Notes: generated by a model not told the origin, from the sequence alone. Counted from the first letter of the stretch, positions 1 through 14,430 are shown. The stretch: DNA of 64,000 nt from Shewanella psychrotolerans (GCF_019457595.1 NZ_CP080419.1:186001-250000), one strand, 5' to 3'. Made by a program: numbers and translations.

Positions 1-2
1 AT

Positions 3-1784
3 GATTTCTCTGTTGCCTATGTAGCACATCATTCTAACTCCCAACTTCCTATTTTCTTTAAGATCGCTGCAGTATGGGGTGGTCATGAAGGTTCCCTGTT
101 GTTTTGGGTGTTTGCTCTATCGGTGTGGACAGCTTCCGTTGCCTTTTTTAGCAAAGGTTTAGAAGAGGTCTTTACTGCTCGAGTACTCGCTATATTGGCG
201 ATGATCGTGATTGGCTTTAGTTTATTCATGTTGTTAACTTCGAGTCCCTTTGAGCGATTATTTCCTATTCCTATGGAAGGGCGTGATCTTAACCCTATGT
301 TGCAAGATGTTGGCTTGATCTTCCATCCGCCAATGCTCTACTTGGGTTATGTTGGCTTCTCTGTGAGTTTTGCATTTGCTATTGCAGCCCTAATGGGTGG
401 GCGTTTAGATTCTGCATGGGCTCGTTGGAGCCGACCTTGGACGCTTGCAGCGTGGATCTTCCTTACTGGCGGTATCTCACTTGGTTCTTGGTGGGCATAT
501 TATGAATTAGGTTGGGGTGGCTGGTGGTTCTGGGATCCAGTTGAAAACGCTTCATTCATGCCTTGGTTAATTGGTACCGCATTATTGCACTCAGTTATAG
601 TGACGGAGAAGCGAGCGGCTTTCCGTAACTGGACAGTATTGCTATCGATCTTTGCATTCTCTTTAAGTTTGTTAGGTACCTTTATCGTTCGTTCAGGTGT
701 ATTAACTTCGGTTCACTCATTTGCAGCTGATCCAAGTCGAGGCATGTTTATCCTGTTGCTGCTTGGTTTAGCAATTGGTGGTTCGCTCACTCTTTTTGCA
801 TTCCGCGCGAGTGATATGAAGAGTCCTGCACGTTTTGAGTTGATGTCTAAAGAGACCATGTTGCTGGTAGGTAATATCTTACTAACCGTTGCTTGCGGTA
901 CGGTATTGTTAGGTACGCTTTATCCGTTACTTATCGATGCGCTTAACATGGGTAAAATTTCAGTTGGCCCACCATACTTCAACGCGGTGTTTGTACCTAT
1001 CGTTCTTGTATTGTTTATGTTTATGGGTATTGGTCCAAACATTCGTTGGAAGCGTGCTAAAGCTGGTGAATTGAAGCGCAAGTTACTGGTCCCTGCATTA
1101 GTGGCGGCAGTCATCGGTGTTGCGGCGCCTTTCGTTGCTGATGGTAATTTCAATGTTTGGGTTGCATTTGGCATAGGTACAGCGACTTGGATCGTACTTG
1201 CAACACTAAGAGCTGGATACGACATCATTAACGGTAAAGATGGTTTAAGTCTTGCCCGTATGGGACGAAGCCAATTAGGTATGGTGATCGCTCACTTTGG
1301 TATTGCAGTTTCTGTTGTTGGTGCCACCATGGTGTCTAACTACTCTATGGAAAAGAGTGTTCGAATGGGCCCTGGTATCACTCAAGAGCTTGCGGGTTAT
1401 AGCTTCCATTTTATCGAAACTAAAAATGTCGTTGGTCCTAACTACACGGCCCAGCAAGGGCAGGTTGAAGTCAGTAAAGATGGCGAGGTGATTACACTGT
1501 TAAAGCCTGACCGCCGTCAATATAACGTACGTACAATGGATATGACGGAAGCGGGCATTGATTGGGGTGTATTCCGCGATCTATACATCACTATGGGTGA
1601 TCCTATTTCGAGTACTGAATTTGCAGTACGTCTTAACTATAAACCATTCGTTCGTTGGTTATGGTTTGGTAGCATCTTTATGATGGTTGGTGGTGTTTTT
1701 GCAGCGTCTGATAAACGCTACCGTCGCGCTAAGATTAAAGAAACTACACAAGAAAAAGCTAAAGAAGATTTAGCAACGGCATAA
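3..1784 (+). CDS. ccmF: Cytochrome c-type biogenesis protein CcmF (5' end outside window)
   Basis: CcmF works in the inner-membrane haem lyase that attaches haem to apocytochrome c on the periplasmic side. The frame is open from position 3, so the true start lies upstream; 593 codons are visible. Near the left edge it encodes FSVAYVAHHSN and WGGHEGS (codons at 75-95). The haem-handling WWD signature GWGGWWFWDPVENASFMPWL follows at about 507-570, and many hydrophobic segments run throughout. A TTG at 99 is internal, not a start. ccmG follows after 17 bp, so this is the end of a ccm operon. Only the N-terminal membrane segments are missing. Confidence 0.97.
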   Translation, partial: DFSVAYVAHHSNSQLPIFFKIAAVWGGHEGSLLFWVFALSVWTASVAFFSKGLEEVFTARVLAILAMIVIGFSLFMLLTSSPFERLFPIPMEGRDLNPMLQDVGLIFHPPMLYLGYVGFSVSFAFAIAALMGGRLDSAWARWSRPWTLAAWIFLTGGISLGSWWAYYELGWGGWWFWDPVENASFMPWLIGTALLHSVIVTEKRAAFRNWTVLLSIFAFSLSLLGTFIVRSGVLTSVHSFAADPSRGMFILLLLGLAIGGSLTLFAFRASDMKSPARFELMSKETMLLVGNILLTVACGTVLLGTLYPLLIDALNMGKISVGPPYFNAVFVPIVLVLFMFMGIGPNIRWKRAKAGELKRKLLVPALVAAVIGVAAPFVADGNFNVWVAFGIGTATWIVLATLRAGYDIINGKDGLSLARMGRSQLGMVIAHFGIAVSVVGATMVSNYSMEKSVRMGPGITQELAGYSFHFIETKNVVGPNYTAQQGQVEVSKDGEVITLLKPDRRQYNVRTMDMTEAGIDWGVFRDLYITMGDPISSTEFAVRLNYKPFVRWLWFGSIFMMVGGVFAASDKRYRRAKIKETTQEKAKEDLATA

Positions 1785-1801
1785 CTTGAATTGGGGCAAG
1801 T

Positions 1802-2359
1802 ATGAAGAACAGGTTAGTACTATTTATTCCGTTGATATTGTTTCTGGCGATGGGAATATTCCTCTATAAAGGTTTATTCCTAAATCCACAGCAACTGGAC
1901 TCAGCTCTCGAAGGAAAGCCGATCCCGGCTTTTAAGCTAGAAAAGCTTGAGGATTCAAGTGAGATCATTACCAACGAAACTCTTAAGGGACAGGTATCCT
2001 TACTCAATGTTTGGGCTACATGGTGCCCATCTTGTAAGTATGAGCATCCTTACCTGATGCGTTTGGCAAGACAAGATATTTTGCCGATTTATGGTATTAA
2101 CTATCGTGATGAGCGTGCTCTCGCTGTTAGAGAGTTAGCGCGAGAAGGCGATCCGTACACCAAGAATATTTTCGACCATGAAGGCCGTTTAGGTTTGGAT
2201 CTTGGTGTTTACGGTGCTCCGGAAAGTTTCTTGGTAGATCACAATGGCATTATTCGTTTTCGCTATGCAGGGCCTATCGATATGCGTGTCTGGAAAGAGA
2301 CGCTTTATCCAATGATTCAAGAGTTACAAGCCCAAGCTAAAGCGGAAGGAGCATCTTAA
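1802..2359 (+). CDS. ccmG: CcmG/DsbE thiol:disulfide interchange protein
   Basis: This 185-residue membrane-anchored periplasmic thioredoxin reduces the haem-binding cysteines of apocytochrome c before haem ligation. Residues about 5-24 form the N-terminal anchor. The active site is WCPSC (C75, C78) in a WATWCPSCKYEHP context, and a cis-proline-type YGAPES loop lies towards the C-terminus, all typical of CcmG/DsbE. The family is usually about 180 residues, so this copy is complete. Its stop overlaps the ccmH start by one base (position 2359), indicating translational coupling. Confidence 0.95.
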   Translation: MKNRLVLFIPLILFLAMGIFLYKGLFLNPQQLDSALEGKPIPAFKLEKLEDSSEIITNETLKGQVSLLNVWATWCPSCKYEHPYLMRLARQDILPIYGINYRDERALAVRELAREGDPYTKNIFDHEGRLGLDLGVYGAPESFLVDHNGIIRFRYAGPIDMRVWKETLYPMIQELQAQAKAEGAS

Positions 2360-2838
2360 TGAAAGCGTTTATTGGCTTAGTTGGGGCATTATTGCTGTCT
2401 ATCACCATGATAGGTACCGCAGTGGCGACTCCAGTAGATACTTATGAGTTTAAAAACGTCGACAATCAAAAGCGAGCGCTCGACTTAGCGCATTCGTTGC
2501 GTTGCCCTCAATGTCAGAATCAAAACCTTATCGATTCTAACTCTCCTGTAGCGCAAGATTTGCGTTTGGAAGTTTATCAAATGGTTGATGCAGGCAAAGG
2601 CGATACTGAAATTATCGAGTTTATGACCAGCCGTTATGGTGAATTTGTACTTTATAAGCCGCGTATGGAAACCAAGACCTATCTATTATGGTTAGGTCCA
2701 ATAGTGCTTTTGCTATTTGGGTTGATGATCGGTTTTATCTTTGTTCGCAAGCAACGCATCAGCGGTGCTGTAGAACAAGAGCTTAGCGTTGAAGATCAAG
2801 CCGAGCTAGATAAACTTCTTAATCGAGATAATAAATGA
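2359..2838 (+). CDS. ccmH: Cytochrome c-type biogenesis protein CcmH
   Basis: CcmH is the thiol-redox partner of CcmG and CcmF that presents apocytochrome c to the haem lyase. It has 159 residues: a signal peptide (about 1-23), the family motif LRCPQCQNQ with C49 and C52, and a membrane segment near residues 107-129. It is the short, unfused form; the E. coli protein is about twice as long because a CcmI-like TPR domain is fused on. The stop overlaps the next gene start by 4 bp (2835-2838), so the cluster continues into the thioredoxin-like gene. Confidence 0.95.
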   Translation: MKAFIGLVGALLLSITMIGTAVATPVDTYEFKNVDNQKRALDLAHSLRCPQCQNQNLIDSNSPVAQDLRLEVYQMVDAGKGDTEIIEFMTSRYGEFVLYKPRMETKTYLLWLGPIVLLLFGLMIGFIFVRKQRISGAVEQELSVEDQAELDKLLNRDNK

Positions 2839-3428
2839 GTAAGCTTTTTGGAACGAGTTTAGTCTTGCCATTATTGATGTGTGCCTCGTTCGTATCAATA
2901 GATGCTGTTGCATATCCAGGTATGCAAAAAAAATCCGAAGGGCAGGTGCAATCTAGCGTTGATCTTATCAACGTGTTACCTAAGTCTTATCCAATAGATA
3001 TAGTGGCGTTTAAAGACGGTAATGGCCAAAAGGTCGATTTCAGTCAATATCGTGGCCAGATAGTGATGGTGAATATGTGGGCGACCTGGTGTCCTCCATG
3101 TGTGAGAGAGCTACCTGCTTTAGATCGTTTTAAAGCAAAGTTCGATCAAACCAAATTTACAGTATTACCTATCTCTATTGATATCGATGGAAAAGATAAG
3201 GTTGAACCCTTCTTAAAAACACTCGGAATGGAAGCATTCCAGACCTACTATGATCAAACTCAGGCTTTGGGAGAAGTGTTTCCCTTAGATACCATCCCCG
3301 CTACGTTTATATTGAACAAACAGGGTGAGTTAATTGCGTTTGTAAGAACATTTGTAGATTGGGATGATCCTAAAGCGGTTGAACTCATCAACAGTTTTAT
3401 CGATAAAGAAGCCCACAAATCGATTTAA
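2835..3428 (+). CDS. TlpA/ResA-family periplasmic thioredoxin
   Basis: This 197-residue protein has an N-terminal hydrophobic export segment (about 5-26) and a thioredoxin domain with WATWCPPCVRELP; the redox cysteines are C86 and C89. The later segment DTIPATFILNKQGELI supplies the cis-proline loop and strand typical of TlpA/ResA. It overlaps ccmH by 4 bp and is the last gene before an intrinsic terminator. The position suggests a second reductant for apocytochrome c or for another envelope thiol protein made with the ccm genes. The TlpA-family assignment is firm; the exact substrate is unknown. Confidence 0.85.
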   Translation: MSKLFGTSLVLPLLMCASFVSIDAVAYPGMQKKSEGQVQSSVDLINVLPKSYPIDIVAFKDGNGQKVDFSQYRGQIVMVNMWATWCPPCVRELPALDRFKAKFDQTKFTVLPISIDIDGKDKVEPFLKTLGMEAFQTYYDQTQALGEVFPLDTIPATFILNKQGELIAFVRTFVDWDDPKAVELINSFIDKEAHKSI

Positions 3429-3474
3429 ATAGCCAATTTGGTTTAAATCTAAGCGAAAAAGATCGTATTTGCCT

Positions 3475-3501
3475 AAAAGATCGGCATGCGATCTTTTTTT
3501 T
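3475..3501 (+). terminator. Intrinsic terminator of the ccm operon
   Basis: AAAAGATCG and CGATCTTTT form a 9-bp stem around a 5-base loop, continuing into eight T residues. It lies 47 bp after the last ccm-cluster stop and just before rrn promoter P1. Confidence 0.85.
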
Positions 3502-3512
3502 GTAAAAAGCGC

Positions 3513-3540
3513 TTGCGCCCATCCGAGAACTCCCTATAAT
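3513..3540 (+). promoter_or_regulatory. rrn promoter P1 (-35 and -10)
   Basis: TTGCGC at 3513-3518 and a perfect TATAAT at 3535-3540 are separated by 16 bp. A G+C-rich discriminator (GCGCATCC) follows, typical of stringently controlled rRNA promoters. It lies about 505 bp before the 16S gene. Confidence 0.75.
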
Positions 3541-3727
3541 GCGCATCCACTGACACGGCACAGCAGGCCAACGAGTTAGCGACAAGCTAGATTGTATGGG
3601 ACTTGCAGCGGTGTTAGGGATTCAAAAAGCGTAAGCGATTTGAATTCGGTGATAGCGCTTTTAAGGGCTTCAAATGATGATGGCTGTTTAAGAAATCATC
3701 GCTTGAAAAACTTCTTAAAATTAGCAC

Positions 3728-3755
3728 TTGACGCCAACAGCGGGAAGTGTAGAAT
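3728..3755 (+). promoter_or_regulatory. rrn promoter P2 (-35 and -10)
   Basis: TTGACG at 3728-3733 and TAGAAT at 3750-3755 are spaced 16 bp. The start region ACGCATCCC resembles the P1 discriminator, and an A+T-rich stretch (AAAAACTTCTTAAAATTAG) just upstream could serve as an UP element. Between P1 and P2 I see no gene. Confidence 0.75.
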
Positions 3756-3826
3756 ACGCATCCCTAAGCCAACGACCTAGCGTCAACGGCGGCTAAATGA
3801 ACGCGTTAAAACGTCATGTTAGCCAC

Positions 3827-3838
3827 GCTCTTTAACAA
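3827..3838 (+). promoter_or_regulatory. boxA antitermination site, 16S leader
   Basis: GCTCTTTAACAA matches the rrn boxA consensus bound by NusB/NusE for antitermination. A second site occurs in the 16S-23S spacer. Confidence 0.8.
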
Positions 3839-3851
3839 GATGAAACAAGAA

Positions 3852-3868
3852 ATCTGTGTGGACACTCA
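3852..3868 (+). other. 5' strand of the pre-16S processing stem
   Basis: This stretch is complementary, allowing G-U pairs, to 5614-5630 downstream of the 16S gene. The two would form the long stem cut by RNase III when 16S precursor is released. Confidence 0.65.
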
Positions 3869-4045
3869 CAGGTGTTGAGTTATTCGAAATTGCTTTTCTG
3901 TCTTCGGATGTAAAGCAATCAAAAAATTTTACTCAATGTAAGATGAGTGTTCATAGCAATATGTACAACATGTTAGAGATTCTTCCGAGTCTTTAATGTG
4001 GAATCAGAATTCATTGAGCCGAAGCTTTTAGCTTCAACAAAACTT

Positions 4046-5588
<1,543 letters not shown>

Positions 5589-5957
5589 CCTATACGACTA
5601 ACTTAATGTTTGTTGAGTGTTCACACAGATAACTTGTTCTTGTTAGAGCAGGTGGCACGTCTTAACGGCGATGCTTGTTCTTTAAAAATTTGGAAAGCTG
5701 ATAGTGTTGATGTGAAAGGGACTGTAATTACTTACATTGTAGGTGGTTATGGTTTGTAGCATTGACGCGAAAATTAAAATTGAGTTCTCAAACACTTAAA
5801 TCAAGTGCCGAATCATTACCTTTAATTAGGATGATGATTCATGAGTATTCTTTTGGCGAAAGTAAACACCATTAGTTACGATACAACGTCCGAGCTTACC
5901 CGCTTGGATAGGATGTGATTTGTAGACATTAGTTTATGAAACTCATTTGGGTTGTAT
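5589..5957 (+). other. 16S-23S spacer without tRNA genes
   Basis: This spacer of about 370 bp holds the 3' strand of the 16S stem (5614-5630), a boxA (5676-5688, TGTTCTTTAAAAA) and the 5' strand of the 23S stem (5938-5964). I found no tRNA-Ile, tRNA-Ala or tRNA-Glu: there is no T-loop GGTTCRA followed by an acceptor end with CCA. Confidence 0.8.
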
Positions 5958-8851
<2,894 letters not shown>

Positions 8852-8952
8852 ACAACCCAAAAGAGTTTCTAACTAAGTGAATACTTAGCGAAAGAATACC
8901 GCACTTGATTTAGTGTGACTCAATTTTAAATAGCTTTTCAAATTTCCAATTT

Positions 8953-9072
8953 TGTCTGGAAACCATAGCATTGTGGCACCACCTGATCCCATCCCGAACT
9001 CAGAAGTGAAACGCAATCGCGCCGATGGTAGTGTGGGGTCTCCCCATGTGAGAGTAGGTCATTTCCAGGCGC
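8953..9072 (+). rRNA. rrf: 5S ribosomal RNA
   Basis: About 120 nt bounded by the complementary ends TGTCTGG and CCAGGC. It contains CCGAACTCAGAAGTGAAACG and the CGCCGATGGTAGTGTGGGG loop shared with E. coli 5S. It lies about 100 bp after 23S, and only one 5S copy is present. Confidence 0.98.
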
Positions 9073-9082
9073 CTAATACGAG

Positions 9083-9112
9083 AAAGCCCGCTACGATGTA
9101 GCGGGCTTTTTT
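9083..9112 (+). terminator. rRNA operon terminator
   Basis: AAAGCCCGCTA and TAGCGGGCTTT form an 11-bp G+C-rich stem around CGATG, followed by a run of T residues. It is 10 bp beyond the 5S gene. Confidence 0.95.
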
Positions 9113-9424
9113 ACGTGTGAAAATTATCACTCTTACAGTGAGGCGCAATACCAGTGTGGAGTCGGGTGAATCTTCTGCGCTTATCAAGTACAGCTTGATT
9201 CTGATCTGGTAGAAAATGGTCCTGACATTTTCGGCATTCTCCACATCCCAATTGCCTTGTCCCAAGCCTCGAGGGTAAGACTATCCGCGCTAAGAGTTCC
9301 TAATGTACGTTGCGTATAGGCTTATTTATGCTCGTTACGCTAAATACACTACTTGATACTATTGCTATTCGTCTGAGTGTTACCTACCTTATGGCATCTA
9401 ACAGTTTTTCCCCAAAGGATGAAT
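9113..9424. other. Intergenic region, rrn terminator to cinA
   Basis: About 310 bp with no supported gene. A short inverted repeat ATCAAG-TACAG-CTTGAT lies near 9184-9200. A reverse-strand frame here runs back into the 5S gene and has no ribosome site or recognisable product. The cinA promoter must lie within this stretch, but no clear -35/-10 pair stands out. Confidence 0.5.
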
Positions 9425-10699
9425 ATGAAAATTGAGATGATTTGCACAGGTGAAGAGGTGCTTTCGGGACAGATCGTTGATACGAATGCTGCTTGGGTAG
9501 CAAATGCATTGATGGATCATGGTATCGAAATGCAGCAGCGTGTCACTGTTGGAGATCGACTTGATGATCTGATTAAGGTGTTTCAAGAAAGAAGTGAGCA
9601 TGCGGATATCATCTTGGTTAATGGTGGTTTAGGGCCAACAACCGATGACATGTCATCTCTGGCGATGGCGTTAGCTAAAGATGAGCCGCTTATTGAGAAT
9701 TCAATTTGGCGTAGTCGCTTGGAAGACTGGTTTACTCGTAATGGTCGTGAAATGCCGCCGAGCAACCTGAAGCAGGCCATGCTTCCAGCGTCTGCGGTAA
9801 TGGTCGATAACCCGGTTGGAACCGCTTGCGGTTTTAGGGTAAAGCTAAATCGTGCATGGCTGTTCTTTACCCCAGGGGTACCGTTCGAGTTTAAGCAAAT
9901 GGTTAACGAGCAGTTTATTCCATTCGTTAAGCGTCTTGCCGATTCTCATATCGAGGTTTCAGTACACAAGTTATTGACCATAGGTCATGGTGAGTCAGCA
10001 TTAGCAAATAAGTTAGACACATTGGTTCTGCCAAATGGCATGACCTTGGGCTATCGATCGTTCATGCCCTACATAGAGATTAAGTTGTTTGCCCGTGGTG
10101 AAGAGGTCATTAAGCAGCTACCTGAAACGGTATCTCTAATTAAGCAAGTTTTGGGTGACAGTGTAGTCGCTGAGAATGTTGATTCATTGGCGACGGTTAT
10201 TCATCGGCAACTACTTGCTCAAGGTGCTAGTTTGAGTCTTGCTGAATCCTGTACTGGTGGAATGATTGCAAGCAATCTTGTCGCTCTTGCTGGTAGTTCA
10301 GCTTATTTACATCAAGGCTTAGTGACTTATAGTAATGAGTCAAAAGTTAAGGTGTTGGGGGTTAACCCAGCAAAGCTTGATGATCACGGTGCGGTTTCTA
10401 TTGCTGTGGTTGAAGAGATGGTAAAAGGTGCAAGAGGTATACTCGATAGTGACTACGCGCTGGCAACGAGTGGCATTGCGGGTCCAGATGGTGGCAGCGA
10501 ACATAAACCAGTTGGAACCGTCGCAATAGCACTGGCAACGAAACACGGCGTGTACAGCCAAATGCTTAAATTTCCTGCGCGGTCTAGAGAGCTAGTGCGT
10601 AGCTTAAGCACTGCTGTTGCTTTGGATATGCTGAGGCGTGAGTTGTTACAGCAGCCCGTTATTGTTGACTACGGCTCTTATCATCGATTTGCAAAGTAA
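9425..10699 (+). CDS. cinA: CinA-like protein with C-terminal NMN amidohydrolase (PncC) domain
   Basis: This 424-residue protein has an N-terminal MoaB/CinA-type domain ([11 protein letters not shown] at about 80-90) and a C-terminal PncC domain (SLAESCTGG, then [12 protein letters not shown]). Members deamidate nicotinamide mononucleotide to nicotinate mononucleotide in pyridine nucleotide salvage, and the full-length form also carries ADP-ribose pyrophosphatase-type activity. I chose ATG 9425 because AAAGGA (9414-9419) sits 5 bp upstream and [15 protein letters not shown] is the family N-terminus. The in-frame ATGs at 9377 and 9419 would add residues foreign to the family. It converges on the next gene, with 16 bp between stops. 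Confidence 0.93.
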   Translation: MKIEMICTGEEVLSGQIVDTNAAWVANALMDHGIEMQQRVTVGDRLDDLIKVFQERSEHADIILVNGGLGPTTDDMSSLAMALAKDEPLIENSIWRSRLEDWFTRNGREMPPSNLKQAMLPASAVMVDNPVGTACGFRVKLNRAWLFFTPGVPFEFKQMVNEQFIPFVKRLADSHIEVSVHKLLTIGHGESALANKLDTLVLPNGMTLGYRSFMPYIEIKLFARGEEVIKQLPETVSLIKQVLGDSVVAENVDSLATVIHRQLLAQGASLSLAESCTGGMIASNLVALAGSSAYLHQGLVTYSNESKVKVLGVNPAKLDDHGAVSIAVVEEMVKGARGILDSDYALATSGIAGPDGGSEHKPVGTVAIALATKHGVYSQMLKFPARSRELVRSLSTAVALDMLRRELLQQPVIVDYGSYHRFAK

Positions 10700-10715
10700 T
10701 CATCAGTCACGGTCA

Positions 10716-11261
10716 CTAATCTTTGAAAATGAGTTTCAGTTTACCTGGGGTGACCTCGATTCTCTTGGTCATCTCCGCGATTAACGCCTGGTTGCTCTCT
10801 TTTACATCGAGAATATAAACTGGCTGTGTTTCGAGAAAATGGGTTAAAAATTGCATCACTTGAGGTGCGATAGGGCTTATTGCTTTTTCGATATCTTTCG
10901 GTGTCGATTCGACTTTAACTAAGTTGAGTTGGCTTAGATAAACACTGTGAGTCGCTGCATCGTACCAAGGCTTAGCTTCAAACTTTACAATTAACTTTGC
11001 CTTGATTGGCATCAGTGGGTTACGGACGTCTATAGCGCTGTGAGCCGTAATTCCCATAACACCAGCTTGATCACCCAAAGTGACATCGACATTATTGAGC
11101 TTCATTTCGATCCCAAATAGCTGGTTTCCCTGCTTGGTTTCGAAATGAATCTCATTGTTTAAGTAATTGGTTAGCTCTCGCTCGGTAATGCTGTATTGAC
11201 TGACGCAGCCAGTCAATAACAGCAATACACTTACCAATGTTAATTTAATTATTGGTATCAA
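10716..11261 (-). CDS. DUF1439 (YceB-like) lipoprotein
   Basis: This 181-residue lipoprotein has a signal peptide and lipobox LLTGC (C19), followed by [11 protein letters not shown] and a beta-rich body matching the DUF1439/YceB family. The molecular function is unknown; the fold is related to lipid-binding BPI/TULIP-like proteins, which is family-level inference. Its start overlaps the end of ppc by 4 bp (11258-11261), so it is probably translated from the ppc transcript although the two proteins work in unrelated places. Confidence 0.85.
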   Translation of the reverse strand: MIPIIKLTLVSVLLLLTGCVSQYSITERELTNYLNNEIHFETKQGNQLFGIEMKLNNVDVTLGDQAGVMGITAHSAIDVRNPLMPIKAKLIVKFEAKPWYDAATHSVYLSQLNLVKVESTPKDIEKAISPIAPQVMQFLTHFLETQPVYILDVKESNQALIAEMTKRIEVTPGKLKLIFKD

Positions 11262-13897
11262 CCTGTGTTTCTCATACCGGCTGCAACACCTGCAATGGTT
11301 AGCATCAATGCTAACTGCACATTGCTTGAAGCTGTATCTTCATTTTTGCGTGTTCTAGCGAGTAGTTCGGCTTGTAAAAAGTTTAGTGGATCTATGTAGG
11401 GGTTACGAAGCTCTACAGATTCTCTATTCCAAGGTGTATGCGACATTAATATATCGGCTTGGGTTAGTGCTAACACAGCTTTAATACCTGTTGCCATACG
11501 TTCTCGTAATGCTTCGCCAAGGTGATGAAGTTCTTTCGGTACTAGGCAGGCTTCGTAGTATTTCGCTAGATTAGGCTCTGCTTTGGCATAAACCATCTCA
11601 AGCATGGATATACGCGTTTCAAAGAACGGCCATTGTTGCTCCATCTCTTGTAGCAGTGCAAGTTCTCCGCGGTCGCTTGCCGCTTGTAAAGCTTCGCCTG
11701 CCCCCAACCACGCTGGTAGCATAAGTCGATTTTGTGACCAAGCAAAGATCCACGGAATCGCTCTTAAGCTTTCTATGCCGCCATCGACTCGTCGTTTAGC
11801 CGGTCTACTGCCGAGCGGCAATTTACCTAACTCAACTTCAGGTGTCGCGGCTCGGAAGTATGCGACAAAGTCTGGTTCGTCTCTTACTATTGCACGGTAC
11901 GCTTCTACCGAATCCGCGGCTAGTCGCTCCATGGCATCACGCCATTCTGGTTTTGGTTCTGGGGGCGGTAAAAGTGTTGCCTCCATGACTGCGGACGTAT
12001 AAAGAGCTAAGCTTTGCACCGCCAGCTTGGGTAAACCGAACTTGAACCGGATCATCTCTCCTTGCTCTGTAACGCGTATGCGTCCATCAACTGAACCCGG
12101 TGGCTGGGATAAGATAGCTTGGTGAGCGGGTCCGCCCCCTCGGCCAATCGTGCCGCCACGACCATGGAATAGGGTGAGTTTGATATCGGCGCGCTGACAT
12201 ATTTGAACCAGCTGTTCCTGAGCACGATATTGCGCCCATGCAGCCGCCATGACTCCAGCGTCTTTAGCCGAGTCAGAATAGCCTATCATCACTTCTTGGC
12301 TACCTTTGCAATAGCCACGATACCAATCGATATTAAATAATGCCGACATACAACTTGAGGCATTGTTGAGATCGTCTAAGGTTTCAAACAGCGGCACGAC
12401 TCGCATTGGATGTGGACACCCAGCCTCTTTTAGTAGCAATAGAACGGTTAATACGTCTGAAGGCTGACTTGCCATAGAGATAACGTATGAGCCTAATGCC
12501 TTGTCTGACTGATTGGCAATTAGCCTTACGGTATTGATAACTTCGGCAACCTCGTCGCTAGGCTGCCAATTGTTGGGGATTAATGGGCGCTTATCCGTTA
12601 GTTCTCTTAACAGAAAGGCTTGTTTTTCATGTTCATCCCAATGGTTGTAGTCGCCTAATCCAAGGTAACGAGTTAATTCAGCAATCACATCGCTATGGCG
12701 TTGGGCATCTTGCCTGATATCGAGTCTGAGCATATGAATACCAAAACAGGCGATGCGGCGAAGCATATCGAGTAGCAATCCGTTTGCGATTAGGCTCATA
12801 TTTGAGTCTATCAAGCTGTTATAAAGCAGGGTTAACGGTTGCTTTAAATCATCTTCATGCCAAATAAGTTGACTAAGATCGACTTCTGGTGAATGACCTT
12901 CAAGGCGCATATTTAAGTAGTCGATTGTATCCCGTAGTTTTTGCCTTATTTCGCGTAATACATCTCTATAGGGTTCATGACTATTATTGGTGAGGGCCAA
13001 TAACTCATCATTGGCTTCTTCCATCGATAGTTCGTTGACTAACAGCACGACATCTTTCAAGAATAATCGGGCAGCGGTATGACGGTTTCGGTCAAGGACT
13101 TCTTGAGTGACTTTAGCGGTGACAAAAGGGTTGCCATCACGATCGCCACCCATCCAACTAGAGAATCTCACTGGGGCAATATCGGTAGGGATCTGCTTAC
13201 CAGTACGTTCTTCAACTTGTTCATTTAGCTGGCGTAGAAAATCAGGGATCGCTTGCCATAACGAGGCTTCTATTGTGCTCAGTCCCCATCTTGCTTCATC
13301 AACAGGCGTTGGGCGCTCGTGACGGATCTCATTGGTATGCCAGATTTGTGCTATCAACTGACGGAGTCGAAGGTGATGCTGTTTTCTTTCTCTCTCTGAC
13401 AGCTGTGGATTTTCAAGTGCGGCTAGGCTGTCTACAACTGACGAATACTTTTGGATCAGAGTACGTCTTGAGATCTCGGTAGGGTGGGCGGTGAGCACGA
13501 GATCAATATCGAGTGTTTGCAAGCATTCGAGCATCTTATCTTGATCAACCTTGCCGTTGAGCATACGACCAAGAAGCTGTTCTACTGGATCGGGAACACA
13601 AACGAGTTCGTCACAGTTTCTGCTGATGGTATGGAATTGCTCGGCGATGTTCGCCAGATTAAGAAATTGATTAAAAGCTTTGGCGAAAGGGACGAGTTCA
13701 TCATCTGGCAATGCAGCCAATAAGGTTAGCATCTGCTCTCGTGCTGCATCGTTTCCTTGGCGAGAACTCTTAGCTAAGTGTCTTATCTGTTCAATTTTTT
13801 CTAAAAAGGGCTCATCTAAATGTGTGCGAATGGTATCGCCCAATATCTGACCTAAAGTACCAACATTAGATCGTAGCGACGCGTACATATCAGCCAT
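11258..13897 (-). CDS. ppc: Phosphoenolpyruvate carboxylase
   Basis: This 879-residue cytoplasmic enzyme carboxylates phosphoenolpyruvate to oxaloacetate, refilling the TCA cycle. Catalytic His138 is in LTAHPTE, at the same number as in E. coli. Also visible are [11 protein letters not shown], the second active-site signature [13 protein letters not shown], the glycine-rich [14 protein letters not shown] loop and the conserved C-terminus AAGMRNTG. Length is normal (E. coli 883). The gene diverges from argC across a 533-bp intergenic region, and oxaloacetate supply for aspartate is relevant to argininosuccinate synthesis. Confidence 0.98.
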   Translation of the reverse strand: MADMYASLRSNVGTLGQILGDTIRTHLDEPFLEKIEQIRHLAKSSRQGNDAAREQMLTLLAALPDDELVPFAKAFNQFLNLANIAEQFHTISRNCDELVCVPDPVEQLLGRMLNGKVDQDKMLECLQTLDIDLVLTAHPTEISRRTLIQKYSSVVDSLAALENPQLSERERKQHHLRLRQLIAQIWHTNEIRHERPTPVDEARWGLSTIEASLWQAIPDFLRQLNEQVEERTGKQIPTDIAPVRFSSWMGGDRDGNPFVTAKVTQEVLDRNRHTAARLFLKDVVLLVNELSMEEANDELLALTNNSHEPYRDVLREIRQKLRDTIDYLNMRLEGHSPEVDLSQLIWHEDDLKQPLTLLYNSLIDSNMSLIANGLLLDMLRRIACFGIHMLRLDIRQDAQRHSDVIAELTRYLGLGDYNHWDEHEKQAFLLRELTDKRPLIPNNWQPSDEVAEVINTVRLIANQSDKALGSYVISMASQPSDVLTVLLLLKEAGCPHPMRVVPLFETLDDLNNASSCMSALFNIDWYRGYCKGSQEVMIGYSDSAKDAGVMAAAWAQYRAQEQLVQICQRADIKLTLFHGRGGTIGRGGGPAHQAILSQPPGSVDGRIRVTEQGEMIRFKFGLPKLAVQSLALYTSAVMEATLLPPPEPKPEWRDAMERLAADSVEAYRAIVRDEPDFVAYFRAATPEVELGKLPLGSRPAKRRVDGGIESLRAIPWIFAWSQNRLMLPAWLGAGEALQAASDRGELALLQEMEQQWPFFETRISMLEMVYAKAEPNLAKYYEACLVPKELHHLGEALRERMATGIKAVLALTQADILMSHTPWNRESVELRNPYIDPLNFLQAELLARTRKNEDTASSNVQLALMLTIAGVAAGMRNTG

Positions 13898-14430
13898 AAA
13901 TGCTCCATACCTTCTAATTAATCAATCACAATACCCAGCCGATCGGGTTAAGGTCAATACAAGGATCGTTGTTATTGTGAACTTATGTGTTGAATGTCAC
14001 TGCTGGTGATGATATTTGATTGAACTGCAAAGAAATTTTCTACATTATAGGTAAAGTACGGATTAGCCTGTAGTTCTTTCTTTGTTCGTTTTGCGTACAG
14101 TTACTTTGACTGACGACAATACCAATCGTTATATATCTTGCCATCTACCAACAAATATCGATATTCTCCTAAAAATATTTGAAATATATATTCATCTATA
14201 TTGCATAAATAAATTTTCATGGTAGTCTATCAAACAGCTAGAGCAAGCGCCATTATCCAAGGCTTAACATTGAGAATCAAAATGAATATTTCATACTTAA
14301 AAACTGATTATAAGGTAACCTGTAAAAACTTCCTGCGACGATAAACTTGTCATATTGGTATTCTACCAGGGCTTAAGTTGTGCCCCTTCTTTTTTCCTTT
14401 TTTATTGTTAATTTATAGAAGTCATTGAGT
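13898..14430. other. ppc-argC divergent intergenic region
   Basis: 533 bp without a supported gene. The part closest to argC is very A+T-rich and contains possible ArgR half-sites. A GGGC...GCCC pair followed by CTTCTTTTTT (about 14369-14396) could form a weak leader hairpin. No clear -35/-10 pair could be fixed for either gene. Confidence 0.5.
14180..14295 (+). promoter_or_regulatory. Possible ArgR (ARG box) operator region
   Basis: A+T-rich partial palindromes with TGAAT/ATTCA half-sites: TGAAATATATATTCA (14180-14194), TGCATAAATAAATTTTCA (14202-14219) and TGAATATTTCATA (14283-14295). The ARG consensus is TGAATWWWWATTCA. None is a perfect match and the usual 21-bp centre spacing is not kept, so this is a weak call supported mainly by position upstream of argC. 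Confidence 0.35.

Noticed and set aside
3397-3780. Short frames of about 60 codons in the rrn promoter region
   Set aside because: They run across the terminator and promoters P1/P2, with no ribosome site or family resemblance.
9059-9265. 68-codon reverse-strand frame after the rRNA operon
   Set aside because: It ends inside the 5S gene and spans the rrn terminator; no ribosome site or recognisable protein.
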